From NCBI GenBank assembly GCA_013214575.1, contig JABSSD010000005.1, forward strand, positions 1 to 64,000: a stretch of DNA of 64,000 nucleotides. Reading direction: 5' to 3'. This stretch comes from Paracoccaceae bacterium (lineage in GTDB: Bacteria; Pseudomonadota; Alphaproteobacteria; Rhodobacterales; Rhodobacteraceae). Under the pieces are notes generated by a model. It made no database searches, was not told where the DNA came from, and saw nothing but the letters and a program-made list of their open reading frames with translations. How positions within the stretch are numbered: position 1 is the stretch's first letter; each line of letters starts with the position of its first letter. Made by a program: the position numbers and the translations under genes. Below are positions 1 to 9,126 of this stretch, piece after piece.

Positions 1-135
1 TGTCATGTTCTGGATCGCCGCTCGCTTCCATGTGCTGATCTGGGTCGAGTGAACCCCATACTTCTTTGACAGCTCAGCAAGCGTCATCTCTTCACGGATC
101 GCCTCAAGCGCAACCTTGGTTTTGAACTCCCCCTC
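1..135 (-). pseudogene. IS3-family transposase OrfA fragment
   Basis: Read on the minus strand this stretch encodes FKTKVALEAIREEMTLAEL followed by SKKYGVHSTQISTWKRAAI. This is the helix-turn-helix region typical of OrfA from IS3-group insertion sequences. The frame is closed by a TGA just upstream (positions 136-138), so the natural N-terminus is missing, and the fragment runs off the left edge of the window. No inverted repeat or OrfB is visible. It is best read as the broken edge of an insertion sequence that cut into the secreted-protein remnant to its right, although the rest of the element may lie outside the window. Confidence 0.75.
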
Positions 136-139
136 TCAT

Positions 140-492
140 CGTTTGCAAGCAAATGACTGCCGGACAGCGGGACGAATGGTTCTTTCTCTTCGTCATTTTG
201 GATCATCTTTCTCATCAGGCAATCCACCTTAACTACTGGTCCGAAAATCCACGACCACCTCAGATCGGCCCGGATACCCGAGATGAAGCCAAGCATAACC
301 TTCCGATCGGCAGCAGATACCGCTGCCATTTCGCTGTTCGCTGCATCGGACATCAGTGGCGTTATTTGCCTCCAAGACGTCGCGGCGGCGACGGTTTTGA
401 CGTAATCTTGGAGGGTGTCTGACGGTGTCGATGAGCCTGCGAAGGCGGGCGTCAAAGCGGCGAGAATGGCGATTGTCGAAAATGTGGTTCAA
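140..492 (-). pseudogene. Frameshifted and truncated small secreted-protein remnant
   Basis: The minus-strand frame through about 455-140 reads like a real protein, with segments such as TLQDYVKTVAAATSWRQIT and LMSDAANSEMAAVSAADRK. It continues upstream into TTFSTIAILAALTPAFAGS, which looks like a signal peptide with an AFA-type cleavage site. No in-frame start exists for that signal peptide because a TGA lies just before it. A plausible start (TTG preceded by AGGAG at about 505-509) is in another frame, so a frameshift separates start from body. The 3' end runs straight into the IS3 fragment near 136-140. I do not recognise the family. The reading is a decayed exported protein interrupted by an insertion sequence. 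Confidence 0.45.
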
Positions 493-668
493 AACAAGGG
501 TGTCTCCTAATAAATGTCTCTAATTTGGAAGTTAATGTGACTTCGCACGTTCAAATTCAATAATTCAATGCGAGCTACGTCAATGGTCTTTTCATAGCAC
601 CGGCCCTGCGACGCAAAAATGTCTGGACAGCGGTGATTGCTACAGGTCGATGTGAGCCCTGTCAAATA

Positions 669-1151
669 CTAAAGTCTAGGCCCGTTTGACATAAGCCTTT
701 TGGCCAATTTTATTTCTATATGGACATCATGGTCACCAGATTCCGTAACTTTCAGTCCTCCACCCGATACAACTACAAAATCCTGAATATCCGCAAAATT
801 TCCAGAGATCATATGAAAAGTGACTGTTGTCTGTGCAGCCGCAATAGTCGTCACGACGGTATTTGGGTATGAATCGCCCATGTGACTTGACACATCAATG
901 GATTTACCATCATTAGGATCTATCGTTTCTGTGCATTTCAAGTTGTTACTATTGCATTCATTTACCTCCGGCACTTGCAAATTAAAATTCGCCATTGAAC
1001 CATTGAGTATATTGAGGCCGGCATCCGCCATAACTGCCGGAGCGACAAGAGACGAACTTGCCAAAGCAGTAGCGGAAAGCGATATTTTTGAATAGAAACA
1101 TTTCCCCCAAAGTCTAAGTCTGCGTTTCTCATTTGAAATGCATATTCTCAA
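669..1151 (-). CDS. Hypothetical secreted protein, 160 residues
   Basis: The family is not recognised. The N-terminal 43 residues have a basic start, a hydrophobic stretch (ISLSATALASSSLVAPAVM) and an alanine-rich site ending MADA, so an exported protein is likely. The mature part is Asn/Asp/Thr rich with two cysteines close together (ECNSNNLKC) and alternating beta-type segments (TTVTFHMIS, DFVVVSGGG). The only in-frame start is a TTG at 1151 with no strong ribosome site, so the true start is uncertain. The gene is AT-richer than its neighbours and sits in a stretch of IS debris, which suggests recent acquisition. Confidence 0.45.
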   Translation of the reverse strand: MRICISNEKRRLRLWGKCFYSKISLSATALASSSLVAPAVMADAGLNILNGSMANFNLQVPEVNECNSNNLKCTETIDPNDGKSIDVSSHMGDSYPNTVVTTIAAAQTTVTFHMISGNFADIQDFVVVSGGGLKVTESGDHDVHIEIKLAKRLMSNGPRL

Positions 1152-2105
1152 ACAACGGCTATCGATGTTCCAAAATTAATCATTTTCTGTTTACGGTCGT
1201 TGTGGATGTTGATCGCTGGTAGCGGTAGCCCTCCAAACGGGCTGCCAACCCAGATTGGAGGCGCAAAATGCCGGTTCCTAATCATAGGCGGAGCACTTTG
1301 GGGGGAGGCTCAAGCACATAAAACTTCATGTCTGCTCCGCTCAAGGACCTATTGGCCGGAATAGATTTTCGAACTGTAATCGCCGAGTTGATGACGCTGG
1401 GCGTGATTGTGCCACAAAACAGCAAGCCGAATAAGGTATTCCATGTGTCCAGCGGTGGCGCTATACCAGATCGATGTTGCCAAGCTGGAGGAAACGGCAG
1501 GGCAAGACGGTGGCCAAAGCGGTTGACTCGTGGCGTTCTGCAAGACCCGTTCAGGCCCACCCCGGCCCAACGCCGTAGCAGCAGACGCGCCGCCCTGGCG
1601 TTCTGCTGACACCACAAATTACAACGGGGGAAAAAATGCCCCGTTGGCTAGCTGGTAATCTGATACCGGAACACGAAGCGAGTCTGAACCGAGCCAAAGT
1701 TGAGGAATTTCAAAGACTTACTTGACTTAATGATCTGGGGTGATGTGTTTATCCCAGCTATAGCTCCCGTCCGGAATGCTCAGCCTCGGCCGTTTGGGCC
1801 TAAATGCTCGGTTCGATTTAAGTCTGCTGAAACTGGTCGACCATTTGCAGTTCTCACGAGCGGGTGAATACATGATGCAATTGCAATCGTGGTGATGACA
1901 GGCCACCAATTGCGTATCGTAGATGGGCGACCAAGAGCCGAACCTGTCCCGAGCTTTCAGGAACAGGCTCGGCTGAGGTCCGGCCATTGTGATCGGGCAG
2001 GATCCATATAGCACCGCGCACAAAGGCCGGACAGGTGACCGCAACCTGGAACGATCAAAATCAACTCGAATCAACCCTGGCGCAAACGGAGCCGTCCCCA
2101 AATGA
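1152..2105. other. Gene-poor stretch, probable decayed DNA
   Basis: No convincing intact gene is seen. On the plus strand 1328-1480 encodes a protein-like segment (MSAPLKDLLAGIDFRTVIAE then LMTLGVIVPQ and PNKVFHVSSGG). After a shift of frame near 1465 it continues as LYQIDVAKLEETAGQDGGQS and a stop. This looks like the C-terminal remnant of a larger protein that has suffered a frameshift; the family is unclear. The remaining frames to 2105 are arginine- or proline-rich and look like chance reading frames. Confidence 0.4.
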
Positions 2106-2123
2106 CAAAACCCCAAAAACGGC

Positions 2124-2173
2124 TGCCCGGCCTGACGTTCTTGGCACGGCCCTCATGGGCTGACCGGCCGGGC
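2124..2173 (-). terminator. Possible terminator after the peptide ABC operon
   Basis: On the minus strand, immediately after the last ABC gene, GCCCGGCC can pair with GGCCGGGC across a loop of about 33 bases. The loop itself holds a small GCCC/GGGC hairpin, and the outer stem is followed by GTTTTTGG. This is compatible with an intrinsic terminator, though the long loop makes it weaker than a textbook one. Confidence 0.4.
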
Positions 2174-3172
2174 TCAGTTCAAAAGTTCTTGCCAGCGATG
2201 GCACGCCACCTCGTGCCCCTCCGCAGAATGCACTAATTTTGGCTCATCTCGGCGACAAATATCAATGGCATGTGGGCAGCGGGTTTGAAACTTGCACCCC
2301 GGAGGCGGGTTGGTCGGCGACGGAATTTCCCCCTCCAGCTTTTGCATTTTGCCACGATCGTCGGGATCAAGTGACGGGATCGCAGACAACAACGCCTTGG
2401 TATAGGGATGACGCGGTTGACTGAACAACTGCCGCGTCGGGGCACTTTCGACCAGTCTCCCCAGATACATCACCGCCACATGATCGCATACATGGGCAAC
2501 CACACTTAAGTCATGACTGATAAACAAAAATGTAAGCCCCATTTCCAGCTGAATCTCTTTCAGCAAATTCAGCACATCGGCCTGGATGGACACATCGAGC
2601 GCCGCGACACTTTCGTCGGCAACGATGAATTGTGGCCGTGACACCAGCGCCCGCGCGATCGAAATACGTTGCCGTTGCCCGCCCGAGAAAGCATGCGGAA
2701 ACCGGCGGAGATGTTCGAGGTTCAGGCGACATTTTGCGGCGACTTCACGCACCCGCTCGTCGGTTTCTTCCCGCGACGATGTGAGCCCCATGACCTCAAG
2801 CGGTTCGGCAATAATATCGCGCACGGTCATGCGCGGGCTGAGCGCCGCATAGGGATCCTGAAAAATCAACTGCGAGCGCGTGCGGAAATCTTTCAGTTGT
2901 TTTTTGTCGATCGTCGTCAGTTCATACTGCACTTCGCCGTCCGAAAACTCGATCGTTCCACGAGAGATCGGCGCCGCTTTCAGGCAGGCGCGCCCCAGTG
3001 TGGTCTTGCCCGACCCGGATTCACCAACCAAGCCAAAGAAGCTGCCTTTGGCGATGTCGAGGTTCACCCCCTCCACGGCCTTCACCACCGGTTTGGGGCC
3101 AAAAATCTTGCCGCCGCTGAGCGCATAATGCACCGATAAATCGCGCGCTTTGATCAACACTTGCTGGCTCAT
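2174..3172 (-). CDS. Oligopeptide-type ABC transporter ATP-binding protein (DppF/OppF-like)
   Basis: Cytoplasmic ATPase, 332 residues, the usual length for OppF/DppF. Walker A is GESGSGKTT at about residues 50-58, the ABC signature is SGGQRQR near 163, Walker B is FIVADESVAALD and the H-loop is ISHD. The C-terminal oligopeptide-transporter extension carries the CxxxxRC element (CKFQTRCPHA). In Walker B the usual proline after ADE is Ser, a minor departure. Its ATG overlaps the stop of the preceding ATPase gene by four bases. It pairs with that second ATPase to drive the permeases encoded just upstream. The substrate cannot be told from the sequence. Confidence 0.95.
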   Translation of the reverse strand: MSQQVLIKARDLSVHYALSGGKIFGPKPVVKAVEGVNLDIAKGSFFGLVGESGSGKTTLGRACLKAAPISRGTIEFSDGEVQYELTTIDKKQLKDFRTRSQLIFQDPYAALSPRMTVRDIIAEPLEVMGLTSSREETDERVREVAAKCRLNLEHLRRFPHAFSGGQRQRISIARALVSRPQFIVADESVAALDVSIQADVLNLLKEIQLEMGLTFLFISHDLSVVAHVCDHVAVMYLGRLVESAPTRQLFSQPRHPYTKALLSAIPSLDPDDRGKMQKLEGEIPSPTNPPPGCKFQTRCPHAIDICRRDEPKLVHSAEGHEVACHRWQELLN

Positions 3173-4167
3173 TTAATGGCCTCCTCAGAATACAGGTGGC
3201 AGGCCACATTATGCTGGCTGCTCAGAAGCGACTCAGTCGGCACCTCGGCGCCGCATCGCGCACCCAAATTATCGCTGCAGCGGGTATTGAACACACATCC
3301 GCCGGGGCGTTCCAGTGGCGACGGAATATCGCCGGGAATAGCGACCAAGGGCGCATCCAGATCGTCCAGACTCGGCAGAGCGGCCAACAGACCTTTGGTA
3401 TAGGGATGGGCTGGTGTGCGGATCACATCGCGGACCAATCCTTGTTCCACCAGACGCCCGAGATACATCACCGCCACTTTGTCAGCGGTCTGGGCGATGA
3501 CCCCCAGGTCGTGTGTTATGAAAATGATACCCATGCCAAACTCGGTCACCAGATCTTTCATCAGATCGATCACCTGGGCCTGAATGGTGACATCCAACGC
3601 CGTGGTTGGTTCATCGGCGATTAGCAATTTCGGCTTGGTCGAGAGCGCCATGGCGATCATTGCCCGCTGGCGCATGCCCCCTGACAACTCAAAAGCATAT
3701 TGGCCAAATCGGGTGCTTGGGTCTGAAATCCCGACCCGGTCCAGCATTTCAATCGACAGCTCTTTTGACCGTTTTTTGCCCATGTCTGTGTGGATCATCA
3801 ATTGTTCGACCATTTGATCACCAATGGTGATCGCGGGCGCGAAACTGGCCATTGGTTCCTGGAAGATCATTGAAATGGCGCCGCCGCGCACCACCTGCAG
3901 ATCCTTGGACTGTTGCAAGGACATGATATCCACTGGCCCAGAATCCAAGTGCAGGATGATTTTGGTTTCGGGACCATAATGGGCGTTTGACGGGTTCAGC
4001 TTCATCACCGATTTCGCGGTGACCGACTTGCCCGAGCCGCTTTCGCCGACCAAACCCATAATTTCGCCAGCTTCCAGCGTGAACGACACGTTGTCCACCG
4101 CGGTGATCCGCCCTTCATCCGTATCGAATTGCAGGGTCAGGTTTTCTACATCAAGAAGGCGCGTCAT
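3169..4167 (-). CDS. Oligopeptide-type ABC transporter ATP-binding protein (DppD/OppD-like)
   Basis: Cytoplasmic ATPase, 332 residues. Walker A GESGSGKS lies at about 41-48, the signature is LSGGMRQRAMIA, Walker B is LLIADEPTTALD and the H-loop is ITHDLGV. The C-terminal extension with CVFNTRCSD is characteristic of the OppD/DppD group. The start codon shares a base with the stop of the permease gene upstream (TAATG), so translation is probably coupled. It is the first of two ATPases in the operon, as usual for peptide/nickel-type importers that work as a heterodimer. Confidence 0.95.
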   Translation of the reverse strand: MTRLLDVENLTLQFDTDEGRITAVDNVSFTLEAGEIMGLVGESGSGKSVTAKSVMKLNPSNAHYGPETKIILHLDSGPVDIMSLQQSKDLQVVRGGAISMIFQEPMASFAPAITIGDQMVEQLMIHTDMGKKRSKELSIEMLDRVGISDPSTRFGQYAFELSGGMRQRAMIAMALSTKPKLLIADEPTTALDVTIQAQVIDLMKDLVTEFGMGIIFITHDLGVIAQTADKVAVMYLGRLVEQGLVRDVIRTPAHPYTKGLLAALPSLDDLDAPLVAIPGDIPSPLERPGGCVFNTRCSDNLGARCGAEVPTESLLSSQHNVACHLYSEEAIK

Positions 4168-5375
4168 TATTTGCTATCCGAATAAGGGTCTGCTGCGTCG
4201 CGCAATCCGTCACCGACGAACACAAAAGCCAACACGAGAACAATGAAGAAAAGAACCGGAATGAAATACCATTGGTAGTTCAGCAACACATCCGCGCTGG
4301 TGACGTTTTGCAGCATCACCCCCAACGAGTTTACCGGGTCTTTCAACCCCAATCCGATAAACGACAGCGCTGTTTCAGACAGGATCATGTAGGGGAACGA
4401 AATCACCAGATCGACGATGATGTAACTGGAGAAACTGGGCAGAAGATGGCGCCGGATAACATGCGCGGGGGACGCCCCGCAAAGCTGGGCTGCCAAGACA
4501 TATTCCTGATTTCGTTCAGATAAGAGATGGGTTCGTATTCGTCGGGCCAGAGTGGTCCAGCCGATCAATCCCAAAACCATAGAGATAAAGAAGAACCTCG
4601 CCTCTGCGCTCCAGACATCAGGGATAAACGCCGCCAATGCCATGAACAACGGGATGCTCGGAATGGTCTTCATCGCATCGGTGAACATCTGGAGAACCGA
4701 GTCTATCCAGCCGCCATAATAGCCTGAAATTCCCCCGATTGCCAAAGCAAGAACAAAGGCGATAATCACCCCGATGGTGCCAACCGCCATTGATGTATTC
4801 ACCGCCGTTAGGGTGCGCGAAAAGATATCCTTGCCGGTGGAATCAGTCCCAAACAGGTGGATCATTCCCGGCTCGACCCCAAACAAGTGGGTATCAAATT
4901 TGAAACCCGGAACGTGGAAATCAAGCGCCTCGCCAGGCAGGTTGATGTTGAACTCGAAATACGTGTAACTCGCGCCCTCGGTAAAAAAGGTCAAATACCG
5001 CCGAGCCTCCAGGCTGGTATCGGTTTCGGTCACCCAGCGAAAGTTGGTTTGGATCGAACGGGTCCGGGTGCTGGTATAGATGAAGGGCCGCAGCGAGCAG
5101 CCATTGCTGTCGCAAAAGCTTGGGATCTGCGGTGCTCCATTCAAATAGTCCTTGTCGCGCCCGCTGATGGTCGGTTCATACGGGGTCAGGAACGGGGCGA
5201 ACATGCCAGACAGGATCAGGATGATCAGCACCCAGGCCCCTGCCAATGCCGACTTGTTACGCTTAAACCTCTGCCAGATGAGCTGCCCTTGCGAGGCGGT
5301 AAAATAGGCCTCTTTGCTCTTTTGATTGACAGCGGCCTCCGTCACAGGGCTTGAAGTATCGGTCATGTTTGTCAT
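4167..5375 (-). CDS. Oligopeptide-type ABC transporter permease (DppC/OppC-like) with a large extracytoplasmic insert
   Basis: Inner-membrane permease, 402 residues, about 100 longer than typical DppC. After the first membrane segment (about 45-67) there is a periplasmic stretch of roughly 125 residues before the BPD transmembrane core begins around 195. The core holds the EAA loop (EYVLAAQLCGASPAHVIRRH) that contacts the ATPases. The long insert is known from a subgroup of peptide-family permeases that partner unusually large binding proteins, and the binding protein here is also oversized. The ATG overlaps the stop of the other permease gene (ATGA). Confidence 0.93.
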   Translation of the reverse strand: MTNMTDTSSPVTEAAVNQKSKEAYFTASQGQLIWQRFKRNKSALAGAWVLIILILSGMFAPFLTPYEPTISGRDKDYLNGAPQIPSFCDSNGCSLRPFIYTSTRTRSIQTNFRWVTETDTSLEARRYLTFFTEGASYTYFEFNINLPGEALDFHVPGFKFDTHLFGVEPGMIHLFGTDSTGKDIFSRTLTAVNTSMAVGTIGVIIAFVLALAIGGISGYYGGWIDSVLQMFTDAMKTIPSIPLFMALAAFIPDVWSAEARFFFISMVLGLIGWTTLARRIRTHLLSERNQEYVLAAQLCGASPAHVIRRHLLPSFSSYIIVDLVISFPYMILSETALSFIGLGLKDPVNSLGVMLQNVTSADVLLNYQWYFIPVLFFIVLVLAFVFVGDGLRDAADPYSDSK

Positions 5376-6394
5376 CCAATAATACTCCGGCGTATGCGCG
5401 GATCCGTAAGCGCCAGGATAATATCAGTGATGAAATTGATCCCCACGATACTTGCGGTCAGAAGAAAAATAATGGCGCCGGCCAATTGCTGATCATTCGA
5501 TCTGGCCAAAGCTTCGATCAACAGCGACCCGGCTTCGGTCAGCGTTAGAATCAACGCCACGATAGGCAATTCGTTGAAGATACGGTTTAGATCGAACCCC
5601 AACGAGTTGATGATCGGGCTCAGCGCATGGCGCGCCGGATACCGCATCAGCAACCGGCGTCCTGAAACGCCCCGGGCCCGAGCAGCCGTGACATAGAGCT
5701 TACCAACCTCGTCAGACATCAACGCCCGCACGGTCTGGATGGCAAAGGCCGTCGCCGACCACCCCAGGATAAAGACCGGCAGCCAGGCATGGCTGAGGAA
5801 ATCCACAAATTTGTCGACGGACCAGGCCGCATCTCGAAATTCTTTTGAGAACAGCCCAGTCAGACTATTGCCAAAGACGAGGGTGGAGAACAGCATGATC
5901 ATCAGCGCCAGCAGGAAGTTTGGCAGGGCCAGACCCAAGTAGCTAACAAACCGCAAGCCATTGTTTACTGTGGCGTTTTTTGAAGTAGCGGCGAGAATCC
6001 CAACCGGAATGGCAATCGCATAGGCCAGCAGCAAGGCGGAGAGGCACAGGCCAAGGCTCAACCAGAATTTTGGTCCGATAAGTTGGCGAATGTTGAGGCG
6101 CAAAATGCAGCTATCGCCAAACTCACCCTGGAATGCGTTGACGATCCAATGCCCCCAGCGCTGAACATAGGGCTGGTCGAGGCCCAAACGGACCCGCTCA
6201 GCCTGGATATCGGCTGCGGTGATGACCGCCCCTTGTGAGCTCTTGAACGCGAGATAGCGTTCGGCGCAATCGCCCGGCACCATTTCCATCAGTGAGAATA
6301 CGATGAACGATACCAGGACAAGCGTAAAGACGGCTAACGTTGCCCGAATAGCAACGAACCTTGAGAATTGTAACATAGAATATCTGGCCCCCAC
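5372..6394 (-). CDS. Oligopeptide-type ABC transporter permease (DppB/OppB-like)
   Basis: Inner-membrane permease, 340 residues, with a first membrane helix at about 14-36, a periplasmic segment and five further helices. The EAA-type loop is near LYVTAARARGVSGRRLLMRY. It forms the channel together with the longer permease encoded next, with which it overlaps by four bases. The preceding 86-base gap to the binding-protein gene holds a stable hairpin. The start chosen (ATG at 6394) gives MGARYSMLQFSRFVAIR; a second ATG at codon 7 (MLQFSR, about 6376) is also possible. Confidence 0.92.
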   Translation of the reverse strand: MGARYSMLQFSRFVAIRATLAVFTLVLVSFIVFSLMEMVPGDCAERYLAFKSSQGAVITAADIQAERVRLGLDQPYVQRWGHWIVNAFQGEFGDSCILRLNIRQLIGPKFWLSLGLCLSALLLAYAIAIPVGILAATSKNATVNNGLRFVSYLGLALPNFLLALMIMLFSTLVFGNSLTGLFSKEFRDAAWSVDKFVDFLSHAWLPVFILGWSATAFAIQTVRALMSDEVGKLYVTAARARGVSGRRLLMRYPARHALSPIINSLGFDLNRIFNELPIVALILTLTEAGSLLIEALARSNDQQLAGAIIFLLTASIVGINFITDIILALTDPRIRRSIIG

Positions 6395-6432
6395 CCTGCG
6401 GAGTTGTTTTGGCCATTCGGCCTTTTTTTGGT

Positions 6433-6461
6433 GTAGCGGGCCAAATTGATCAGCCCGCTAC
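6433..6461. promoter_or_regulatory. Stem-loop between binding-protein and permease genes
   Basis: A perfect 9-bp stem (GTAGCGGGC / GCCCGCTAC) with an 11-base loop lies in the 86-base gap downstream of the binding-protein gene. On the minus strand no T-run follows it, so it is not a textbook terminator. Hairpins at this position in ABC operons are known to protect the binding-protein part of the transcript and set its excess over the permeases, which is the likely role. Confidence 0.5.
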
Positions 6462-6480
6462 GTCATCATTTCAGATCAAG

Positions 6481-8523
6481 TTACTCGTCCAGGAACCACT
6501 GTGTCGGCCGGTACGGATAGGTCCGATAATAGGCGTAGGACTGCGTTTTGAACTCGGTAAAGTTCTTCAGCGCATTGTTGTGGTAAATCGGTGCAACAGC
6601 TTTCACGGTGCCGATGAACAACAGGCTGTCGGCCATGGTTTTCACCAGCTTGGCGCCGATCTCATTGGATTCATCCGACCCGGCGATTGCCGCCTGGAAC
6701 GCATCGATGCCGTCCATCATGTCATAGACATACTGTGGAGGCTTGACGCCAGAGGCCCCGTCTGTATCGACATATTCGCCCCACAACATTGCAGACCGCA
6801 GGTTGAAGTAGTTGTCAAACGGTGGCTGGAACAGTTCCGATATACCCAAAATCACCGCCAGAGGCTGACTTTTTGCGTACATTGTCACATCCAGTGCGTT
6901 GGCTGACATCGCGGACCGAAACTCATCCGTGGTCACTTCTTTCACTGTGCTGTCAATGCCAACGTCTTTCCAGTTTTGACCAACCAGTTCGACCAGTTTG
7001 ATCGACATGGCCTGGGTCGCAACTTGCAGGTTCAGAACCAGCGGTTGGCCATTTGGCATCTCGCGCATGCCGTCGCCGTTGACGTCCTTCATGCCCATAT
7101 CATCAAGCAGTTTGTTAGCCAGCTCCTGATCGAACTGCGCGTAGCTCTGCTCGACCTCTTCGCTGACAAAACCCGGTGTAGGCGAGAAAGCAATATACTG
7201 CTGTGGTTTGCCCAGGCCGAAATAAGCCACTTCGTTCAGCTCATCGCGGTTGATCGCAACAGACATCGCCTGACGGAACCGAAGATCGCCAAACACGGCA
7301 CGTTTCTCCAGATCTTCCGATGTCACGTTGAAGGCAAAGGTTGGCAAGGCGACTTCGGGTTTCAGTTCAACCGTAAAGTTGCCTTTTTCCTGACCTTCCA
7401 ACAACATTGGCGCGTGGTCGAGATTGAGAGCTTGTGCCTTATAATCAACTTCAGAGTTGATCAGTTTCAGCAGGCGCACTTCGCTTTCAGCGACAAACAG
7501 CTCGTCTTGCTCGTTGATGTAGGGCAGCTGGTTACCTGCCGTATCAATCTGGAAGAAATACGGGTTGGCCACCAGATGGCGTCCCTCCGTGGTTTCCGAC
7601 ACGATGATGTAGCTTTCCAATGTCGGCACGGTGCCAGCCGGAAGGCCGGCAAGCAGATCTGCACTGTTCAGATAAGGTGTTGCCGTATCCATCCAGTCCG
7701 AGTTGCCATAATAGGCCGAGATCGCCGCATAACCGTCGTCAAAGCCAACAGCTTTTGCATTTGCATCGGCGTCAGCGTTGATGTCCGGGTGGAACTGCCC
7801 CAGGAAATGCATGGGCTGGAAGCCCTGCGCATAGTGGTTGGCAAAATGCGACAACAGACCTGGTTTTGGCGATGGCAGGTTGAACTGCACTGTGGTCTCG
7901 TCAACCACAACGATCTCCATGCGCTCGCCGCCAACCAGAACATAGTCCTTTGGTTTCTCGCGCACATTGGAATCGAGAGCTAGGTTGTCGTACCAGAATT
8001 TAACGTCTTTGGCGCCAAACGGTGCCCCATCGGACCATTTATGACCTTCCCGCAGGAAGAATGTCAGCTGGGTGAAATCATCGTTCCATTCCCAGGCCTT
8101 AGCGACGTTTGGCACAATGGTTGTCAGGTCATCTGAATAGCGCACCAAGTTTACGTGACGGATCGACATAAAGTCGGAGGTGCCGGACTCAGTCGCATTT
8201 GACAGCGCATCGAGGGTGCCGCCATAGCTACCGATCTGATCATAGGGTGCCACAACCAGAGGCTCGCCCGGCAGACGATCGGCCAGAGTTGGCAGTGGAC
8301 CATTGCCCAGGATACGCTTGTTCAGGGCATCAGAGGCAGGGTTGGCTGCGAAATCTACGGTGCAATCCCCCAAACCTTGAAATTCTGCGAGTTCGTATTG
8401 CTGGGGAAACGCGCCAGCGCTCACTCCCATCATGTCGGCAAGAGTTACGGCAGGGCAGGACGCCGCTGAGGCGCCGCTTGCCAGCGCAACCATCGCCACA
8501 CTTGAATAGAATAGTGACTTCAT
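6481..8523 (-). CDS. Large family-5 extracellular solute-binding protein of the peptide ABC transporter
   Basis: Periplasmic receptor, 680 residues from the ATG at 8523. That start gives a clean signal peptide (MKSLFYSSVAMVALASGASA) and has GGAGAGG nine bases upstream; a longer reading from 8586 would bury the signal peptide. The family signature of SBP_bac_5 proteins is visible as LREGHKWSDGAPFGAKDV around residues 155-175, and a C-terminal lobe with conserved Asn/Tyr-rich segments follows. Ordinary DppA/OppA proteins are about 530-540 residues, so this one belongs to the oversized subgroup and matches the permease with a long insert. It heads the five-gene operon. Substrate unknown; oligopeptides or oligosaccharides are both possible. 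Confidence 0.93.
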   Translation of the reverse strand: MKSLFYSSVAMVALASGASAASCPAVTLADMMGVSAGAFPQQYELAEFQGLGDCTVDFAANPASDALNKRILGNGPLPTLADRLPGEPLVVAPYDQIGSYGGTLDALSNATESGTSDFMSIRHVNLVRYSDDLTTIVPNVAKAWEWNDDFTQLTFFLREGHKWSDGAPFGAKDVKFWYDNLALDSNVREKPKDYVLVGGERMEIVVVDETTVQFNLPSPKPGLLSHFANHYAQGFQPMHFLGQFHPDINADADANAKAVGFDDGYAAISAYYGNSDWMDTATPYLNSADLLAGLPAGTVPTLESYIIVSETTEGRHLVANPYFFQIDTAGNQLPYINEQDELFVAESEVRLLKLINSEVDYKAQALNLDHAPMLLEGQEKGNFTVELKPEVALPTFAFNVTSEDLEKRAVFGDLRFRQAMSVAINRDELNEVAYFGLGKPQQYIAFSPTPGFVSEEVEQSYAQFDQELANKLLDDMGMKDVNGDGMREMPNGQPLVLNLQVATQAMSIKLVELVGQNWKDVGIDSTVKEVTTDEFRSAMSANALDVTMYAKSQPLAVILGISELFQPPFDNYFNLRSAMLWGEYVDTDGASGVKPPQYVYDMMDGIDAFQAAIAGSDESNEIGAKLVKTMADSLLFIGTVKAVAPIYHNNALKNFTEFKTQSYAYYRTYPYRPTQWFLDE

Positions 8524-8586
8524 TATTAAAAATCCTCTCCGTTGATTTAATCTGGTCCTTGCCTTGATATAAGAGTTTCTTACCAT

Positions 8587-9126
8587 CTATGTGACAAAGC
8601 AAATTTAGTGGGCTAGCTCTGCGGCTATTTGGTACCCGAACGTTGAACCTTAAACAGATGTGCAGAATGATCATACCCTTTTTCTTTGTGGTCTAAGTAT
8701 AGGCACCTCGCAAATTTTCACTTGACAGGGCGGGCCAGCCTAGGTGTTTTATGGTGCGTTCTATCTTTGAAATGGCAGGACGCATTATCGGACAGATATG
8801 GCACGGCTGCGCCACGACCACGTAGGCCAACCGCATCCTTGCGGCCATCCATAGGTTGCGCGCGCCCTCGGCTCCAACATGAGGGCGACAGCGGCAAAAC
8901 CTGAGGCGAGGTGGATCAACAGATCCGTCAAAAGCGACGCCAAACAAACCAAAAGCTGCGTTACACCTGAACGTGAGACCAAAAACGGCGTCACGCGCTG
9001 GCGATACAGGTGCAGAAGTGGAGAAGCCACGCCCCAATCAGACTTGATCCGACGGCACATCAGGTTCAACTTGAGGTACAAGACGTTCCCTTTGGAGACT
9101 GTCGACTCAAGGCAATTCTGGACCTG
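8587..9126. other. Intergenic stretch with no convincing gene
   Basis: This 540-base gap separates the ABC operon from the DUF1194 gene. The minus strand has a hydrophobic frame around 8880-9030 (LLVCLASLLTDLLIHLASGF) that breaks into low-quality sequence. A different minus frame, about 8700-8880, reads LWMAARMRLAYVVVAQ. The two could be halves of one decayed small membrane protein, but no start, ribosome site or family can be assigned. The part next to 8587 should contain the ABC operon promoter; I cannot place it confidently. Confidence 0.35.

Noticed and set aside
1727-2116. 129-codon minus-strand frame near the left end
   Set aside because: Composition is chance-like (Arg/Ser/Pro/Cys/His) with no domain. 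It begins inside the possible terminator of the ABC operon.
8693-9081. Two overlapping minus-strand frames upstream of the ABC operon
   Set aside because: Some hydrophobic stretches are present, but there is no start, ribosome site or family; at most a decayed gene.
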